17,637 nt of DNA, from assembly GCA_029556545.1 (NCBI GenBank), contig JAKQEQ010000170.1, positions 1-17,637 on the forward strand, read 5' to 3'. Positions within the stretch are counted from its first letter, which is position 1. Each line of letters begins with the position of its first letter. Of the stretch, positions 15,918 to 17,637 are shown piece by piece. Made by a program: the position numbers and the translations under genes. The DNA comes from Candidatus Hydrogenedentota bacterium (lineage in GTDB: Bacteria > Hydrogenedentota > Hydrogenedentia > Hydrogenedentales > JAGMZX01). Under the pieces are notes generated by a model. It was not told where the DNA came from, searched no databases, and saw nothing but the letters and a program-made list of their open reading frames with translations.

Positions 15918-15938
15918 ATCAATTGGCGGAGTACGAAT

Positions 15939-16763
15939 ATGCCCCCCGTGAATTGGACAATTGCCAAGGAATACCAGGAAATCAAGTATGAGAAGGCGGA
16001 AGGGATCGCGAAGATCACGATTAATCGTCCGCACCGGCGCAATGCGTTCACGCCGCTGACCAACGATGAAATAAGCGACGCCCTGCGCGATGCGCGCTTT
16101 GATCCGAAAATCGGCGTGGTCATCCTTACCGGGGCGGGAACCAAGGCGTTCTGCAGCGGCGGCGACCAGAAAGTCCGGGGCGAATCGGGATACGTGGACC
16201 CGCACACCCGGCAGCAAAGACTCAATGTCCTCGATTTACACCGCCAAATCCGCACCTGCCCGAAGCCGGTCATTGCCATGGTCGCCGGGTATGCCATCGG
16301 CGGCGGCAATATTCTTGCCATGGTCTGTGACCTGACCATTGCCGCCGATAACGCCCTGTTCGGCCAGACCGGCCCCAAGGTAGGTTCTTTTGACGCTGGT
16401 TACGGTTCAGCCCATCTCGCCCGCATGGTAGGCCAAAAGAAGGCGCGGGAAATCTGGTTCCTGTGCCGCCAGTATACCGCGCAGCAGGCGCTGGAAATGG
16501 GAATGGTCAATACGGTCGTTCCCCTGGAGCGACTCGAAGCGGAAACGGTGGCCTGGTGCCGGGAAATCCTCGCGAACTCCCCCACAGCGCTCCGGTGCAT
16601 CAAGGCCGCCATGAACGCCGACGAGGACGGCCAAGCCGGCCTGATGGAGCTCGCCGGAAACGCCACCGGCCTCTTTTATATGACCGAGGAAGGCCAGGAA
16701 GGGCGGAACGCGTTCCTGGAAAAACGGCCTCCCGATTTCAGCCGCTTTCCACGCAATCCTTGA
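15939..16763 (+). CDS. menB: 1,4-dihydroxy-2-naphthoyl-CoA synthase
   Basis: Closes the second ring of the naphthoquinone by intramolecular Claisen condensation of o-succinylbenzoyl-CoA; cytosolic crotonase-fold enzyme. The 274 residues contain [14 protein letters not shown] at 26-39, the oxyanion-hole segments FCSGGDQ (71-77) and [12 protein letters not shown] (117-128), and the MenB signature [20 protein letters not shown] at 143-162. WFLCRQY at 173-179 separates it from ordinary enoyl-CoA hydratases. Gly145 in QTG places it with MenB enzymes that use bicarbonate as the catalytic base, rather than those with Asp at this site. The ATG at 15939 has GGCGGAG seven bases upstream. It lies 21 bases behind the toxin gene and may share its transcript. 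Confidence 0.96.
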   Translation: MPPVNWTIAKEYQEIKYEKAEGIAKITINRPHRRNAFTPLTNDEISDALRDARFDPKIGVVILTGAGTKAFCSGGDQKVRGESGYVDPHTRQQRLNVLDLHRQIRTCPKPVIAMVAGYAIGGGNILAMVCDLTIAADNALFGQTGPKVGSFDAGYGSAHLARMVGQKKAREIWFLCRQYTAQQALEMGMVNTVVPLERLEAETVAWCREILANSPTALRCIKAAMNADEDGQAGLMELAGNATGLFYMTEEGQEGRNAFLEKRPPDFSRFPRNP

Positions 16764-17046
16764 ATGCTGACCGTCCACGGGGAGACAAAACGAAAAGGCT
16801 TTTTTTTTCAGTTGCTCCGCCGGCTTGAATACTTCTTCGGACCAAAGGTCAACCCGGATAGCGTCCAGAACCATGCAGTCTCGGGTAACACCAAAAGCAA
16901 ATGGAATGTATGTAGGCACACCTCCCGTCTCAAAAGTGGGGCCGGATATCGTTAGTTACATGGATGCTGTTGGAATTTGACTTGAAATAAGAAGCGGTAG
17001 TACTCTTGTTACACTAATAAGAGACGCTCATACGAAAGGAAAATAC
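16764..17046. other. AT-richer intergenic stretch without a convincing gene
   Basis: These 283 bases are clearly lower in GC than the men genes. They hold a run of nine T (16800-16808) without a credible stem, so no terminator is called. A 35-codon open frame runs from ATG 16873 to TGA 16980; it is open upstream to 16771 without a better start or a ribosome binding site, and I do not recognise its product. It could be the tail of a decayed gene. Close to the next gene, TTGACT (16977-16982) and TTGAAA (16982-16987) resemble -35 boxes, but no -10 hexamer lies at the right spacing. Confidence 0.5.
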
Positions 17047-17637
17047 ATGGATAAGCGTATTAGCAGGGCCTTAGGAACTGTTGGCTTGATTATAGTGGCG
17101 GGATTACCCGCCATGGCGGCTGGCTCTGCCAGTGCACCCATCGCCATCGGCTCCGTTGAATCACTCCAACGTATCGGGCTGGACCCGGCCTATCCACTGA
17201 ACGGGTATTATGTATTAACACAAGATATCGACGCGTCAGAGACTGCGCAGTGGAATAATGGCGCGGGATTTCTACCTATCGGCACGGCCCCTTCCTTTGG
17301 GACACCTATGGATGTTACCGATGAAGAAAGCCCGGACTCGGGGGGAAAGGACCTTTTCTTCAACGGATGGTTCGACGGGCAGGGATACCGTATCCGCGGG
17401 TTGTACATCAATCGTCCAGAGAATCATGGCGTAGGCCTGTTCCACACGCTGGCTGCCACGGCGGTCGTGGTGAACGTGGGGATTGAAGGCGGTAGTATCA
17501 CCGGAGCGCACTATGTGGGCGGGCTGGCGGGCGGCAACTGGTCCGAATCGGTTTCGGCGTGCTATTCCACTGCGGCTGTGTCCGGCCTGTCCCGGATAGG
17601 CAGCCTTATCGGAATCAATCGCGGCTTCATAGACGCC
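17047..17637 (+). CDS. Exported protein with GLUG-type repeats, partial
   Basis: The first 197 residues of a protein that continues past the right edge. AAAGGA (17035-17040) lies six bases before the ATG. Residues 3-24 form a Sec signal peptide: basic MDKRISR, a hydrophobic core, then possible cleavage after AMA (24) or SASA (30). The mature part has a YYVLTQDIDAS segment and FNGWFDGQGYRIRGL, a layout seen ahead of GLUG repeats in surface beta-helix proteins. Repeat-like units follow: GAHYVGGLAGGN at 153-164 and SRIGSLIGINRG near 182-193. Such proteins are usually large, secreted or surface-attached, sometimes adhesins or peptidases; the C-terminal part needed to decide is outside the window. 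Codon use is AT-richer than in the men genes, suggesting a different history. Confidence 0.85.
   Translation, partial: MDKRISRALGTVGLIIVAGLPAMAAGSASAPIAIGSVESLQRIGLDPAYPLNGYYVLTQDIDASETAQWNNGAGFLPIGTAPSFGTPMDVTDEESPDSGGKDLFFNGWFDGQGYRIRGLYINRPENHGVGLFHTLAATAVVVNVGIEGGSITGAHYVGGLAGGNWSESVSACYSTAAVSGLSRIGSLIGINRGFIDA

Noticed and set aside
16800-16808. Run of nine T after menB as a terminator
   Set aside because: The preceding bases form at best a four-pair A/T stem, too weak for an intrinsic terminator.
16407-16919. Minus-strand open frame of 170 codons extending past the end of menB
   Set aside because: Most of it is antisense to menB. The part beyond menB has no ribosome binding site or recognised motif, although it cannot be fully excluded.
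16873-16980. 35-codon open frame after menB
   Set aside because: No ribosome binding site and no recognised similarity; reported only within the intergenic entry.
1-17637. CRISPR arrays, tRNA or rRNA genes, transposase genes
   Set aside because: None was recognised on reading both strands; no regularly spaced direct repeats or transposase motifs were seen.

Overview
The window reads as a chromosomal segment of a GC-rich, Gram-negative-type (two-membrane) bacterium that makes menaquinone. Supporting signs are an HtrB/LpxL-type lipid A acyltransferase, menaquinone genes of the classical isochorismate route (menF, menD, menH, menB), exported proteins with ordinary Sec signal peptides, and Shine-Dalgarno-led starts. 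Two short palindromic elements resemble, from memory and unverified, dispersed repeats I associate with Planctomycetes, Hydrogenedentes and similar uncultured lineages. I would place it tentatively near those groups and no finer.

Layout. (1) 1-1180, minus: a beta-class DNA methyltransferase that runs off the left edge. (2) 1275-4297, minus: a guaB-guaA operon (IMP dehydrogenase, GMP synthase; IMP to XMP to GMP) with touching stop and start codons and a well-formed promoter at 4328-4356. A palindromic repeat lies just upstream. (3) 4529-5623, minus: a patatin-like lipid acyl hydrolase with its own promoter. (4) 5793-8635, plus: a membrane-associated family 2 glycosyltransferase, then an exported pectate-lyase-like beta-helix protein. 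(5) 8672-10986, minus: a beta-CASP metallo-beta-lactamase ribonuclease-type protein and the lipid A acyltransferase, two bases apart. (6) 11163-15252, plus: menF-menD-menH, closed by an intrinsic terminator. menF and menD overlap, and menD carries an in-frame palindromic repeat in an interdomain linker. (7) 15379-15917, plus: a type II toxin-antitoxin pair (ParD/RelB-like antitoxin, ParE/RelE toxin). (8) 15939-16763, plus: menB, 21 bases behind the toxin gene. (9) 16764-17046: AT-richer DNA with no convincing gene. (10) 17047 to the right edge, plus: the N-terminal part of an exported protein with GLUG-type repeats.

How the genes work together. The four men genes convert chorismate through isochorismate, SEPHCHC and SHCHC, and later close the naphthoyl ring as DHNA-CoA. 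menC, menE, menA and the methyltransferase are not in the window. menB is separated from its partners by a terminator and an addiction module, so its transcription is probably independent of menFDH. guaBA is a standard purine operon. The methyltransferase directly behind guaA fits the known use of the guaA 3' end as an insertion hotspot for genomic islands.

I do not see a complete new multi-gene system. The most unusual signals are the palindrome inside menD, the related-looking palindrome upstream of guaB, the toxin-antitoxin pair splitting the men locus, an apparently leaderless beta-CASP gene, and a palindrome covering the menF -10 box.
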